Shown here: piece after piece, positions 50,090 to 59,270 of the stretch | Position numbering within the stretch: position 1 is the first letter of the stretch | How the letters are laid out: the number at the start of each line of letters is the position of its first letter | Source of the DNA: LD21 sp963715785 | Lineage (GTDB): Bacteria; Bacteroidota; Bacteroidia; Bacteroidales; VadinHA17 | Reading direction: 5' to 3' | NCBI GenBank assembly: GCA_963715785.1 | Contig: OY970276.1 | Coordinates: forward strand, 4,464,001-4,528,000 | Length of the DNA: 64,000 nt | Made by a program: the position numbers and the translations under genes | The notes under the pieces: model-generated | The model's input: the letters and a program-made list of their open reading frames with translations, nothing else | Databases searched by the model: none | Told to the model about the DNA's origin: nothing

Positions 50090-50266
50090 TCAATTAAGTT
50101 TTTCAAATTTCTTTTGCCTATCCTGAATAAACCGATCAATCGTTGCAATAAGATCCTGACTACTTCTGATATCATCCAAGAGGATCTCTTTTATCTTTTG
50201 CCATTTTTCTAATGGTTCAATTAGCTTTTCTATTACTGCCTGCAGTTTCAAATCATCACTTTCCAT
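50090..50266 (-). CDS. 58-residue coiled-coil protein
   Basis: Short frame overlapping the cold-shock-type gene by 11 bases. The product is highly helical and charged with heptad-like hydrophobics (LKLQAVIEKLIEPLEKW, then ATIDRFIQDRQKKFEKL). No family recognised; tight overlap on both sides supports it being real. Confidence 0.5.
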   Translation of the reverse strand: MESDDLKLQAVIEKLIEPLEKWQKIKEILLDDIRSSQDLIATIDRFIQDRQKKFEKLN

Positions 50267-50468
50267 TTGTAGTTTTTTTACGTCTTATATTAAATGCTTC
50301 AGGCTTTCCTTTTTTGCCGATGCGGATCTCATACTCACAGTCCTCTCCGGTCTGTATCTTATCTTTACTATTACTGAAATGAAAGAATGTATCAGTCTTT
50401 GATTCATAACTAGTCAGAAAGCCATATCCATGAGTCTCATTGAAAAATTTTACGTATCCGAATTTCAT
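50256..50468 (-). CDS. Cold-shock-domain protein
   Basis: 70 residues, CSD-type OB fold with GYVKFFNETHGYGFLTS (RNP1-like) and TDTFFHFSNS (RNP2-like), then GEDCEYEIRIGKKGKPEAFNI. It binds single-stranded nucleic acid, possibly during element replication or as RNA chaperone. Confidence 0.8.
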   Translation of the reverse strand: MKFGYVKFFNETHGYGFLTSYESKTDTFFHFSNSKDKIQTGEDCEYEIRIGKKGKPEAFNIRRKKTTNGK

Positions 50469-50497
50469 AATTTTACTTTTAATTGGTTAATAAATAA

Positions 50498-50533
50498 GGC
50501 CGATGGCTTCATCACACCCGCACGCCATCGGCC
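50498..50533 (-). terminator. Hairpin between island operons
   Basis: GGCCGATGGC / GCCATCGGCC, perfect 10-bp arms, lying after the 251-residue gene and before the cold-shock gene (both minus strand). On that strand the bases after the stem are TTATTTATT. Confidence 0.75.
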
Positions 50534-50564
50534 CTGATAATCTCTAAAATTATCGATGGTAATA

Positions 50565-51320
50565 TCATTTTGTTTCGTAATGGTTAACGAATTCCGGGGG
50601 GAAGGGAGGTAATTGCGAGGGGCTGACTTTCTTGGAGCCAAATGTTAACAAATTTGGTACCGGCTTGTTTGCCTGTCTGGCTTCTGCCTGTAGTCTCAAT
50701 AGCTTTGCTGCTTCCGCTGCCCTTCTATCAGCCTGCCATTTAATTGCGAGCTTTCTATAACTAGGCACATCCATGCCTTTATAGATTCCGTTGTCAATAA
50801 TTAGCAAGTCATCCAACTGTACAATCCGTTGATTGTCCAGGCTAACCAAGATATTGTCTTGGAGACGTCCAGAAAGTTTCAGGCCGTATTCAAGACAATG
50901 CAGTTCCTGCTCTTTCTCTTCCTTAGCAGTAATCTCTTTAAGCATATTCTCAAGAACTGTTTTCTCTTCCAACAGGACTACTAATTGAGCATTCAATTTA
51001 TTCAACTGTTCTGCCATTTCTGGTGGCATGGGGGGAACTTCTTTGCCTTGTTTTTTTGCATCCTGCTGGTAAGATTCATATGCCCTTTTTACATCTTCCA
51101 ATCGCATGCTAACGAACGGAATAAAGGCGGCGGACCATTCACCATTTCTTTTATAAAATCCCTTACTATCCCCGATTATCGTCATTAACGCACTTTCTAT
51201 GCTGGGCCTGCTCCAATCAATAATTGAATTGACATTATAACCTGACTGCTTAGTCAGATAGGGGCTTCGTTCCCTGAAAACGAGTTCCCAATTTGTTTGT
51301 GATTGAATTATTCTTTCCAT
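50565..51320 (-). CDS. 251-residue hypothetical island protein
   Basis: No family recognised. Helical N-terminal part (WELVFRERSPYLTKQSGYN), a central coiled-coil segment (LNKLNAQLVVLLEEKTVLENM, about 109-129) and an Ala/Gln-rich helix (DRRAAEAAKLLRLQAEARQ) before a proline-rich end. No catalytic motif visible. Follows the 161-residue gene by two bases, so the two probably work together. Confidence 0.5.
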   Translation of the reverse strand: MERIIQSQTNWELVFRERSPYLTKQSGYNVNSIIDWSRPSIESALMTIIGDSKGFYKRNGEWSAAFIPFVSMRLEDVKRAYESYQQDAKKQGKEVPPMPPEMAEQLNKLNAQLVVLLEEKTVLENMLKEITAKEEKEQELHCLEYGLKLSGRLQDNILVSLDNQRIVQLDDLLIIDNGIYKGMDVPSYRKLAIKWQADRRAAEAAKLLRLQAEARQANKPVPNLLTFGSKKVSPSQLPPFPPEFVNHYETK

Positions 51321-51322
51321 AA

Positions 51323-51808
51323 TTATCTAACTGTTGGGGGCAATAATGGACTGATTCCAGCATTATCAAAATCATCAAGTTCTCGTGATGAAAGCCAGCT
51401 CACATCTAATATCCCGTTTGAATTAATTTTAAATGATGCCTGATACTTTCTAACAATACCATCATTAAAAGTTCGTGTGTAAGTAAATGTTGAGGAGTCT
51501 AGCAGATCAACCAGCACGGCACAGTTTTGGAATTCATTTTGCACAGCTTCTGCTAATTGCATTCTGAGATTAACTACTGTTGCAATGTTTGCCGTTGGAT
51601 ATAGATGTTGCGGTCCTTCGGAATTCTCCTGAATAATTGTTCTGGATGATCCTGCTTTTACTCCTGCTGGAAACAGAACATCCCCCGGCTGGTCATCCTG
51701 CTGAATTGAGTTGGTTACCTGGATTTCATTCCTTGCTTTTACTGGCGTGCCAGTTCCTAGAATTGAATTGTAAGTTGAAAACACATTTTTGTGAATTTTG
51801 TTTGCCAT
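51323..51808 (-). CDS. 161-residue hypothetical island protein
   Basis: No family recognised. N-terminal polar region with NVFSTYNSILGTGTPVKARN, a middle with QDDQPGDVLFPAGVKAGSS, and a C-terminal beta-rich part (VDLLDSSTFTYTRTFNDGIVR). Mixed composition without cysteine clusters. Structural or capsid-size-control roles known from satellites are a speculation only. Confidence 0.5.
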   Translation of the reverse strand: MANKIHKNVFSTYNSILGTGTPVKARNEIQVTNSIQQDDQPGDVLFPAGVKAGSSRTIIQENSEGPQHLYPTANIATVVNLRMQLAEAVQNEFQNCAVLVDLLDSSTFTYTRTFNDGIVRKYQASFKINSNGILDVSWLSSRELDDFDNAGISPLLPPTVR

Positions 51809-51826
51809 GATTTTTAATTATTAAGT

Positions 51827-52174
51827 TTATTTTGAAAGTTTCTTTTTTGCTGATTCCCTCAGTCCGTTATCAATAGCATCCAATGCATGAGAGGGATCAA
51901 TAGAACGCTGCTCCCTCCACTGGATTAAATCAGTGCGATTAAAGATAATCTTTGATCCAAATTTTTTGTATGGGATAACGTTCTGACTGGTTGCTTTATA
52001 CATCCATGATTTTGACCTGCCAAGCACCTCCATAGCAAGCTCAATTCCGCCACGTTCGGGGAGTGTAGGCTCTGATGTTTTTATCTCACGTTCCGAAAGG
52101 ATTTCATTTATGAGTTCCTTTAATTCTGTACGAAGATCTTCGGAACTTAATTGAATGATAGTTGATGATGTCAT
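51827..52174 (-). CDS. Excisionase-like HTH protein
   Basis: 115 residues. The helix-turn-helix is at about 44-84 with RGGIELAMEVLGRSKSWMYKATSQNVIPYKKFGSKIIFNRTDLIQWRE, the HTH_17/MerR-like excisionase pattern. Such proteins regulate excision or lysogeny of integrases of this kind. It is in the gene order integrase - unknown - excisionase. Confidence 0.78.
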   Translation of the reverse strand: MTSSTIIQLSSEDLRTELKELINEILSEREIKTSEPTLPERGGIELAMEVLGRSKSWMYKATSQNVIPYKKFGSKIIFNRTDLIQWREQRSIDPSHALDAIDNGLRESAKKKLSK

Positions 52175-52288
52175 TTCTCTCTGTATTTATATGATACAAA
52201 GAAAAACAATAGATCAATATAACAAATTGAAATAGAGTGATTTACTAGGTTAATAAATAGGGTGTCTTTTGAGGGGGGTTTTCTTACC

Positions 52289-52939
52289 TTATGCTAAATT
52301 GTACTGCTGAATGACTTTTACTTTATCATAGAATACAGTTTTTATGTTATGTCGGTTTAATTTAGTTATTGAGATTATTTTAGCACCATGCATAAGCATG
52401 CCAATTAAAGCAAGCCTGTCTTTTACAAACGGGACTATATTCTTATATTTATCATTAAACTTAATAACTATGTTTGCCTGCATTATTATTACATCGCTGG
52501 GACCTTTACGACGTCCGATTATATACTTAGGATCAGGTAACAGTTTCATCTGTGAAGGAATAAATTGAAGCAGATAACTGCTTTTTATCTCACATTTCTC
52601 ATTAACTACTTTCTTTTTATCAGCTACTTTCTTTTCAGTAGTTCCTTTCAATACAATACTGAAATCCTTAATTTCCCCCGATTCCACTTTGCTGATGAAC
52701 TTATGAATATCGGACATTTCCTGCCTGACCTGTTGATTTTCAGATTTACTAATTACCTCCTTATATATAAGGTAATCATTATATACTGCTTTAATTTCAT
52801 TCTCCGCTGTTGCACGATCCATCTGGAAATGTTCTGATAGTAGTTTAATACCCTCTTCAGCTTGGTGCAAATCTGAGATATTTATGGGACTTGATTCAGG
52901 GATTAAACTATCCCAGATGTATATGTTATTTCTTATCAT
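52289..52939 (-). CDS. 216-residue hypothetical protein coupled to integrase
   Basis: No family recognised. Helical N-terminus (GIKLLSEHFQMDRATAENEI), a charged centre (TTEKKVADKKKVVNEKCEIK) and a basic C-terminal part. Its start overlaps the 3' end of the integrase gene by 14 bases, so it is expressed with the integrase. Could be a recombination-directionality or regulatory factor, by context only. Confidence 0.5.
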   Translation of the reverse strand: MIRNNIYIWDSLIPESSPINISDLHQAEEGIKLLSEHFQMDRATAENEIKAVYNDYLIYKEVISKSENQQVRQEMSDIHKFISKVESGEIKDFSIVLKGTTEKKVADKKKVVNEKCEIKSSYLLQFIPSQMKLLPDPKYIIGRRKGPSDVIIMQANIVIKFNDKYKNIVPFVKDRLALIGMLMHGAKIISITKLNRHNIKTVFYDKVKVIQQYNLA

Positions 52940-54194
52940 GTCTTTTAGGAGTGCTTTTAAAATTGGTCAGTTTTGCTGCGTTTTTAGCCCTTTCATCCTG
53001 TTCGAAGCTGGCTAGGTAGTTCTCAGTAGTACGGAGGTCGCTATGCCCTAGGGATTCACTAATAAAGGCAATATTTGACCCGCTTCGCTTCAAGACAGAT
53101 GCATAGGAATGTCTTGCTGTATAGGTGCTAATCGTATCATAATTTAATGCATCGCTGATTTCCTTCATTTTTTTATTGCAGAGCCTGATCACATTCTGAA
53201 TAATTCTTTTCGTAGTAGCTGCATCCATTTCTTTGGTCAGGAAAGGAAATATATAAGAATCAGGTTTTTTATCAGAATTTCCCCACTTAACTATAATATC
53301 CTTCATCTCAGGGAGCAGGGTAGCTGCGATTTCTTTTTGATTTCTGGTTGTCCTGATTGTCTTCTGCCTATGGAAGTGTATCTCACCTCCAGCAATATCT
53401 TTATATTTTAATCTAAGCATATCATTAAAATTAATACCATTAGTCAAGTAGGAGAAGAACCACAAGTCCCTCGATCTTTTTTCATAATCAGTATTTAAGG
53501 GATGATCCAGCACTGCTTTTATCTGTAATAATGTTAATGCCAGTTTTCGCCCTTGTCCTGTTTTTATCTCAAACTTACCTTTCCCGAAAGGATAAGCACC
53601 TTCTGTGATCATTTTATTCTGTCGGGCTTCATTCATTAGGGCACGGATGCAACCAATGTAGAATTTTATAGTTGTTCTTGTTTTACCCTCGGTAAGCAGG
53701 TGCGATTCATATCTTCTCAGCCAGTCAATAGTAATATCACTAATCTTTAAGTCCTCGGTTATAAACTTCTGAATGCTATTAATTGCACATTGGTATGATG
53801 AAGCAGTACCAATTTGCCCCGCCTTGGTAAGCTGAAGGATCTTATTTTCGAAAGCAACTGTTATACTGTTCTTGCTTCCCCTGTTTAATCGCTGATTCAA
53901 TCCTGCAAGGGAGAATCCCTCCCCCTGTACCATCTCTTTAATATGGTTTTTTATTGTTTCGAAGCCCGATTGTACAATCACTCTTGTTTTAACCAGCTCT
54001 TTCCCCCTGGCTGTCGGAAGGGCTTCCCAGTCTTTAAGACTCATATCCATACAGGGATAATATACACTATCCCGATTGAACGTAACTCTATACCGGATGG
54101 GATAATCCCCCGTTTTTTTCCGCTTCCTTTTCCGCTCCCTTCTTGTATCAAGAATGATAGCAGCTCTTACCTTGTCAAGTGAAAATGTTTCCAT
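52926..54194 (-). CDS. int: Island tyrosine integrase
   Basis: 422 residues: arm-binding N-terminal domain (to about 95), SAM-like core-binding domain (105-200), catalytic domain with Lys in FHRQKTIRTTR, TARHSYASVL, and GHSDLRTTENYLASFE with the nucleophilic Tyr. The box-I Arg is replaced: FSYLTNGINFNDMLRLK has Asn where GLR is expected, a feature of a Bacteroidota integrase subfamily. It lies 173 bases inside attR and likely catalyses integration into tRNA-Pro. Confidence 0.9.
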   Translation of the reverse strand: METFSLDKVRAAIILDTRRERKRKRKKTGDYPIRYRVTFNRDSVYYPCMDMSLKDWEALPTARGKELVKTRVIVQSGFETIKNHIKEMVQGEGFSLAGLNQRLNRGSKNSITVAFENKILQLTKAGQIGTASSYQCAINSIQKFITEDLKISDITIDWLRRYESHLLTEGKTRTTIKFYIGCIRALMNEARQNKMITEGAYPFGKGKFEIKTGQGRKLALTLLQIKAVLDHPLNTDYEKRSRDLWFFSYLTNGINFNDMLRLKYKDIAGGEIHFHRQKTIRTTRNQKEIAATLLPEMKDIIVKWGNSDKKPDSYIFPFLTKEMDAATTKRIIQNVIRLCNKKMKEISDALNYDTISTYTARHSYASVLKRSGSNIAFISESLGHSDLRTTENYLASFEQDERAKNAAKLTNFKSTPKRHDKK

Positions 54195-54366
54195 AATAAA
54201 TGTTTGTACCTGTACATGAAATGAGCAAACAAATATACATTTTAAATGAATACGATCTGAATATCATTGAATATCATTGTTAAGTATTTATTAACAATCT
54301 GTCTGAGTATCAGTATTTATGAAGTGAATTGCCAGAAATATGATTTTGACTGAAACGCATTTTTTA

Positions 54367-54412
<46 letters not shown>

Positions 54413-54418
54413 AAATGA

Positions 54419-54453
54419 AAAGCCTGGCACGAAAGTGCCGGGCTTTGTTTTTT
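54419..54453 (+). terminator. Displaced tRNA terminator
   Basis: AAAGCCTGGCAC-gaaa-GTGCCGGGCTTT with a following T run, directly after attR. It was presumably the terminator of tRNA-Pro before the island came in. Confidence 0.8.
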
Positions 54454-54458
54454 CGTTG

Positions 54459-55196
54459 CGTTGAAAGCTCGCTTTCAAAAGCAAAAGAAAAAACAAAGAC
54501 CGTGAATGAGCGCAGCGAATGACAGGCTTTTCATTTTAGTCACCCATTACCAGGATCAGCGAAGCTAATCTGCCACCAGACAACGTTGAAAGCTCGCTTT
54601 CAAAAGCAAAAGAAAAAACAAAGACCGTGAATGAGCGCAGCGAATGACAGGCTTTTCATTTTAGTCACCCATTACCAGGATCAGCGAAGCTAATCTGCCA
54701 CCAGACAACGTTGAAAGCTCGCTTTCAAAAGCAAAAGAAAAAACAAAGACCGTGAATGAGCGCAGCGAATGACGGGCTTTTCATTTTAGTCACCCATTAC
54801 CAGGATCAGCGAAGCTAATCTGCCACCAGGCAACGTTGAAAGCTCGCTTTCAAAAGCAAAAGAAAAAACAAAGACCGTGAATGAGCGCAGCGAATGACGG
54901 GCTTTTCATTTTAGTCACCCATTACCAGGATCAGCGAAGCTAATCTGCCACCAGACAACGTTGAAAGCTCGCTTTCAAAAGCAAAAGAAAAAACAAAGCC
55001 CGTGAATGAGCGCAGCGAATGACGGGCTTTTCATTTTAGTCACCCATTACCAGGATCAGCGAAGCTAATCTGCCACCAGACAACGTTGAAAGCTCGCTTT
55101 CAAAAGCAAAAGAAAAAACAAAGCCCGTGAATGAGCGCAGCGAATGACAGGCTTTTCATTTTAGTCACCCATTACCAGGATCAGCGAAGCTAATCT
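54459..55196 (+). repeat. Six tandem 125-bp repeats
   Basis: The segment starting TTGAAAGCTCGCTTTCAA occurs at 54461, 54586, 54711, 54836, 54961 and 55086, exactly 125 bases apart; the last unit is cut about 15 bases short. Each unit holds that 18-bp palindrome and a second hairpin with arms near AAAGCCCGT / ACGGGCTTT, which vary between units. 125 is not a multiple of three and stops interrupt each frame, so it is not coding. Confidence 0.95.
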
Positions 55197-55265
55197 CAGG
55201 TCACCTGTTTTGAATGCTTCTATAATAAGATTGTAATAATCAAAAATAAAAAGTCGCAATCAGTA

Positions 55266-56015
55266 TCAAATCGTTTCACCCGAGCTCTCCTGAACTGGCT
55301 TTTTGTTGAAAATCCGGAACATGTTGAGTGAAAGTGATGCGCCAATGCGGAAACCCGACCAATTGGATCGTGCCTTATCACCGGGAGAGGTCATCAGAAA
55401 AGCTTTTTTATTAGCAGTTGAGGCAATATCCCCATTCTGAAGATCAAGATGATACCCTGCGGAAAGTCCAACTTTCATGAATAATACGGAATATAAAATT
55501 TTCAAACCGGGTTCATAAGAAACACTTTGTGATTTGAACTTATCTGATGACCCATTAGTGGATGAACCTATCTTCAGATTCTCATTAACTGTCAGATTTG
55601 AATAATCCATTCCCAGTTCATTTCCGAAAACAAACCTGAAATCTGAAACAGGGTAAAAAAAATCTACAAATAATGCAGGTGAGGAAGAGTTTATAATCAT
55701 GTCAAAGGAGTATTCCCCTGAATAATCAGCCAGTGAAATTCTTGACCCTGTTGAGTGAAATGACCAGGCAGCCCCTAAGGTCACATTTTTTTTAAATGAA
55801 TATGATATAGAAGATTTATAATACCAGTAATTCGGGAAGTTCTCGGTAATTCTTGCATCGAAAGGCAATGATCCCCGATATACACTGTTCAGCTGCTTAA
55901 GATCATCCATATTGTACGATCCAATTCCTGATTCAAAGCCAATATTCAATTCCTGTGAAAACAGGGCAACAGGGAAGCTGGAAATAATCAGGAAAACAAA
56001 TAATCTGATTTTCAT
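55266..56015 (-). CDS. Outer-membrane beta-barrel protein
   Basis: 249 residues with a signal peptide (MKIRLFVFLIISSFPVALFSQ). Alternating aromatic/polar strands (SFKKNVTLGAAWSFHS, LFVDFFYPVSDFRFVFGNELG) and a C-terminal RIGASLSLNMFRIF strand suggest an eight- to ten-stranded barrel. The exact role is unknown. It follows the lipoprotein gene by six bases. Confidence 0.7.
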   Translation of the reverse strand: MKIRLFVFLIISSFPVALFSQELNIGFESGIGSYNMDDLKQLNSVYRGSLPFDARITENFPNYWYYKSSISYSFKKNVTLGAAWSFHSTGSRISLADYSGEYSFDMIINSSSPALFVDFFYPVSDFRFVFGNELGMDYSNLTVNENLKIGSSTNGSSDKFKSQSVSYEPGLKILYSVLFMKVGLSAGYHLDLQNGDIASTANKKAFLMTSPGDKARSNWSGFRIGASLSLNMFRIFNKKPVQESSGETI

Positions 56016-56021
56016 TGAGAG

Positions 56022-57836
56022 TTATTTCGTGTTGTTTAAAATATATTTATAGTTCGCAACAAAGAGTGTATTATTATTCAAAAGCGAATAATTGGTACCT
56101 CCCATTAACCCGGAAACAGTTTGAACAAGATTGCCTGTATTCAAATCATAAATCCTCCAGGTGCTTCCATTGATGGCTGTCAGGATCTTATGACTTGAAT
56201 AATCGATATTATAGAACCATGAACCTATTGTGTAACTTTTTACAAGGGAGAGATCACTGCGTGAATAAACTTTAAAACTGGCATTATCGTACAGATACAA
56301 ATATTCAGGCTGGTCATGATAAAAATCAAATTCATCAGGGAATATAATACCACCCGACTTTTTTATGCCACCTACAAAATCTATTGAACTTGAATTAACC
56401 TGAAAAACAAGAAGGGAATCGCCACTGAATGATATAAAATATTTACCATCTGCTGAGATTTTCAAGGGTGATTCAACAATGCTTTTTGAAAACAGGAATT
56501 GTTGTGTCAAAAGGTTATATACGTAAGCGATATTATTGAAATTCAGTACACAGATGCCATTATCCGAGATTTTAGGTGCTCCCTTCAAACCTAAACCGCC
56601 GGGTTTGATATCTGTTGAAGTTAAAAGTGTCATTGTGGCCACATCGTAAAGATCCAGAGTAGAGTCTCCGGGCAAAAGCATGTACTTCCCATCGGGCGAG
56701 AAATCAGTCTGCCATTTATATGTCATTACAGGGGTAACCTGATCAGTTGCATCTGTGTATTTATACAGAATAGCTTTTCCTGAAGTCTGGTCATAATTAT
56801 CAAAATAAAATCCTGTAGTGGTCGCACCATAATGATTTAAGAAAAGAGGACCGGGTAAGGCGGCTCTGACTGCCTCCAGATATGAACTGAAAACAGAATT
56901 ATTTGTGACCAGAAGCGGACCTTTGGGAACACAAAAAAGATAAAAACTCAAAATGGGTCCGAAAGTAGAATCAGGAGGTACTACCAATGTTTCCCGGACA
57001 GTTGATGGCAATGTGGCAATCTTTGTCCAGATTCCCGAAGAACCCTGCTGAAACACTTGGTATTCAGCAATGTTATCCTTAAACGGAGGCGCATTCCATG
57101 TCAACCCTACCTTATTATTTATATTAGATATTTTTAACGATGGCAAAGATTTGCTAAGAATGCATCTTCCCCAGAGATGTTCTCCATTTGCATAGTCAAC
57201 AATATATAATCTGCATTCTCCTCCCTCTCCAACATAATTGGTATTATGAAAAAAAGTATCCTGCAGATCATAGCTGCTTCCTGCAGCTTCTTCCTTTAAC
57301 CTGTAGCACTTAAAATCAGGTCCGTCGTAAGGCTTCCATGTGAACTCAAGTCCATCGCTGACAGTCCTGAAGATCAGATTTTTCTGCGTATCATAATCCG
57401 ATCCTATCAGAGTCCACTCCTTTGATTCATAAAAAAATCCTTCGGCATTAAGCTTGTCAGCAAGACTGTTTGATCCGGATTTTATAAAGAATGTATACCT
57501 GAACTTATGCGTGCCCGGCTTAGTCAGGTTTAGCAGGACAAAATAATTATTGTTACTGCCTGATCCAACTATTTCCTCGCCATCAAGATAATATTTTACT
57601 CCAAGCACCTTTTTGCCACCTGCATCGATCATCAGGTTCAGTGTGCTGGACCAATAGAAATTTATAGTATCAGTCATAAAATGCAGACTGACATCAATTG
57701 GAAGATCTCCTTCCGGTTTCTTTACATCGGCTACGTACTTCTCTGTTGGTTCAAATTCACATGAGTTTGTAACCAATAAAATAAACGACGAACATAAGAG
57801 AATACAGAATAAAAAATTGTAGGAAAGCTTTTTCAT
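56022..57836 (-). CDS. Lipoprotein with FnIII-like and beta-propeller regions
   Basis: 604 residues. Lipoprotein signal with the lipid cysteine about 26 (LLVTNSCEFEP). The middle shows fibronectin-type strands (NINNKVGLTWNAPPFKDNIAEY), the C-terminal half has repeats of a beta-propeller type (TDFSPDGKYMLLPGDSTLDLYDVATM, KISADGKYFISFSGDSLLVF). No enzymatic motif. It may bind a ligand at the cell surface together with the beta-barrel protein. Confidence 0.7.
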   Translation of the reverse strand: MKKLSYNFLFCILLCSSFILLVTNSCEFEPTEKYVADVKKPEGDLPIDVSLHFMTDTINFYWSSTLNLMIDAGGKKVLGVKYYLDGEEIVGSGSNNNYFVLLNLTKPGTHKFRYTFFIKSGSNSLADKLNAEGFFYESKEWTLIGSDYDTQKNLIFRTVSDGLEFTWKPYDGPDFKCYRLKEEAAGSSYDLQDTFFHNTNYVGEGGECRLYIVDYANGEHLWGRCILSKSLPSLKISNINNKVGLTWNAPPFKDNIAEYQVFQQGSSGIWTKIATLPSTVRETLVVPPDSTFGPILSFYLFCVPKGPLLVTNNSVFSSYLEAVRAALPGPLFLNHYGATTTGFYFDNYDQTSGKAILYKYTDATDQVTPVMTYKWQTDFSPDGKYMLLPGDSTLDLYDVATMTLLTSTDIKPGGLGLKGAPKISDNGICVLNFNNIAYVYNLLTQQFLFSKSIVESPLKISADGKYFISFSGDSLLVFQVNSSSIDFVGGIKKSGGIIFPDEFDFYHDQPEYLYLYDNASFKVYSRSDLSLVKSYTIGSWFYNIDYSSHKILTAINGSTWRIYDLNTGNLVQTVSGLMGGTNYSLLNNNTLFVANYKYILNNTK

Positions 57837-58382
57837 TTACAGGCTATTATTACTAACAGTCATGATTTCCAGAACGAAATCATGAAGGAATATTGCATTA
57901 ACAATATTAATAAAGATTTATGATTAAGAAAAATATTGATTGCCTTTTTCAACTAATCCTGTTGATGACTTTGTCGGCAATTTTATAGGAAATCTGATAT
58001 TGAAAAACTTCAAAGTAATAGACCTTAACAGGGACAGATTATAAACATGTATCAGAGTATCACCAAGAAGCTCAAATGTAATATCTGGAAGAATCAAGAT
58101 AAGAATTGATATCAGCAAAACTATGTCCGATAATTATATTCTGGGTATTACAAAGCATAGTCATAAAGATCAATAAAGCAAATAGCCAGTTCGCATTACA
58201 ATTGGCCGATGCCACCACATCTAAGTTTGATCACAGGAAGCAATTGATTCTCCCGGAATAACCTTGCAAACTTTTAAATTAGCTGTGACAAGACTTCAAT
58301 AAATAATTCATATTTGAGATAATTCATATATTTACAGTGTTTACAATTATAATATGGCAGGTATAAAGGCAGTCTGATATAA
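57837..58382. other. Intergenic, no feature recognised
   Basis: 546 bases, AT-rich, no credible frame, tRNA or strong hairpin. One open frame on the minus strand (57924-58118) lacks a family match and plausible start. Confidence 0.5.
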
Positions 58383-58970
58383 ATGAAAGATACCATTTTG
58401 TATAGTGATGAAAAGCTTATGCTGGAGATTAAAGCCGGTAATATGATAGCTTTTGATGCACTATATAAGAATTATAGTAAAAAACTATTCAATTTTGCCT
58501 ATTCGATTTTGAAATCGCAGGAAGAATCGGAGAACATTGTACAGGATGTATTTCTAAAGTTATGGGAGAGCCGCGCCAAAGTTGAAAAAGATTCATCGGT
58601 AAAATCCTATTTATTCAGTATAGCATACAACTCAACGATTTCCATTCTAAGAAAGAAAATTAAAAACAACGAATTTATTGAGTATTTAAAATCATTGCAG
58701 GAACCATACGAGGAGCCGGCACTGATATATGAGTATAAGGAACTAACCGATAAACTTCACAATATTGTTCTTCAGTTACCTCTGCGTCAGAAAGAAATAT
58801 ACATTCTTCATAAAGAAGAAGGATTGACTTATCAGGACATAGCCGAAAAACTTAACATTTCGATAAATACTGTTGAAAACCATATGTCAAGAGCGCTTAA
58901 AACCGTTCGCCTTAAACTTGGTAATTACTCCCTGGTTACTTTACTCTTCTGGTTTCTTTTTGTGAAGTAA
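58383..58970 (+). CDS. ECF RNA polymerase sigma factor
   Basis: 195 residues. Region 2 (MIAFDALYKNYSKKLFNFAYSIL and ENIVQDVFLKLWE) and region 4 (LPLRQKEIYILHKEEGLTYQDIAEKLNISINTVENHMSRALKTVR) are both clear. The hydrophobic C-terminus (LVTLLFWFLFV) is common in the Bacteroidota group. With FecR and SusC/D it forms a cell-surface signalling and uptake locus. Confidence 0.92.
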   Translation: MKDTILYSDEKLMLEIKAGNMIAFDALYKNYSKKLFNFAYSILKSQEESENIVQDVFLKLWESRAKVEKDSSVKSYLFSIAYNSTISILRKKIKNNEFIEYLKSLQEPYEEPALIYEYKELTDKLHNIVLQLPLRQKEIYILHKEEGLTYQDIAEKLNISINTVENHMSRALKTVRLKLGNYSLVTLLFWFLFVK

Positions 58971-59218
58971 TGAAAATCAATATCCGTCTTCCTGTCAGCT
59001 GATACTGACTCTTAATATCAAAAAACAAACATTTATTGTGAGTCATAATGCATTATTATTTCTTTTTTCAGGGAGGTATGTAGTGGTAGAAGGTATTTAC
59101 TGCGTCTTAATATCAGAATCTGATCAAATTGAAGACGAAATTTATATTTATTAGTACATTATATATCGCCAATTAGTTATATATAAATATGTTAAGTTAG
59201 GTTAAATACCGGGTTTTA

Positions 59219-59251
59219 AGCGCTTCCGATAATCTGTCGGAAGTGCTTTTT
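59219..59251 (+). terminator. Hairpin plus T-run between sigma and fecR
   Basis: GCGCTTCCGA / TCGGAAGTGC (one wobble) followed by five T, 20 bases upstream of the fecR start. It looks like a terminator or attenuator inside the transcriptional unit. The rest of 58971-59218 has no gene. Confidence 0.6.
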
Positions 59252-59270
59252 AATCAATATAAAATGAAAA

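Noticed and set aside
54459..55196. CRISPR array
   Set aside because: Units are contiguous 125-bp copies with no variable spacers and no cas genes nearby.
57924..58118. 64-residue minus-strand frame
   Set aside because: Composition of translated AT-rich intergenic DNA; no neighbours or start signal.
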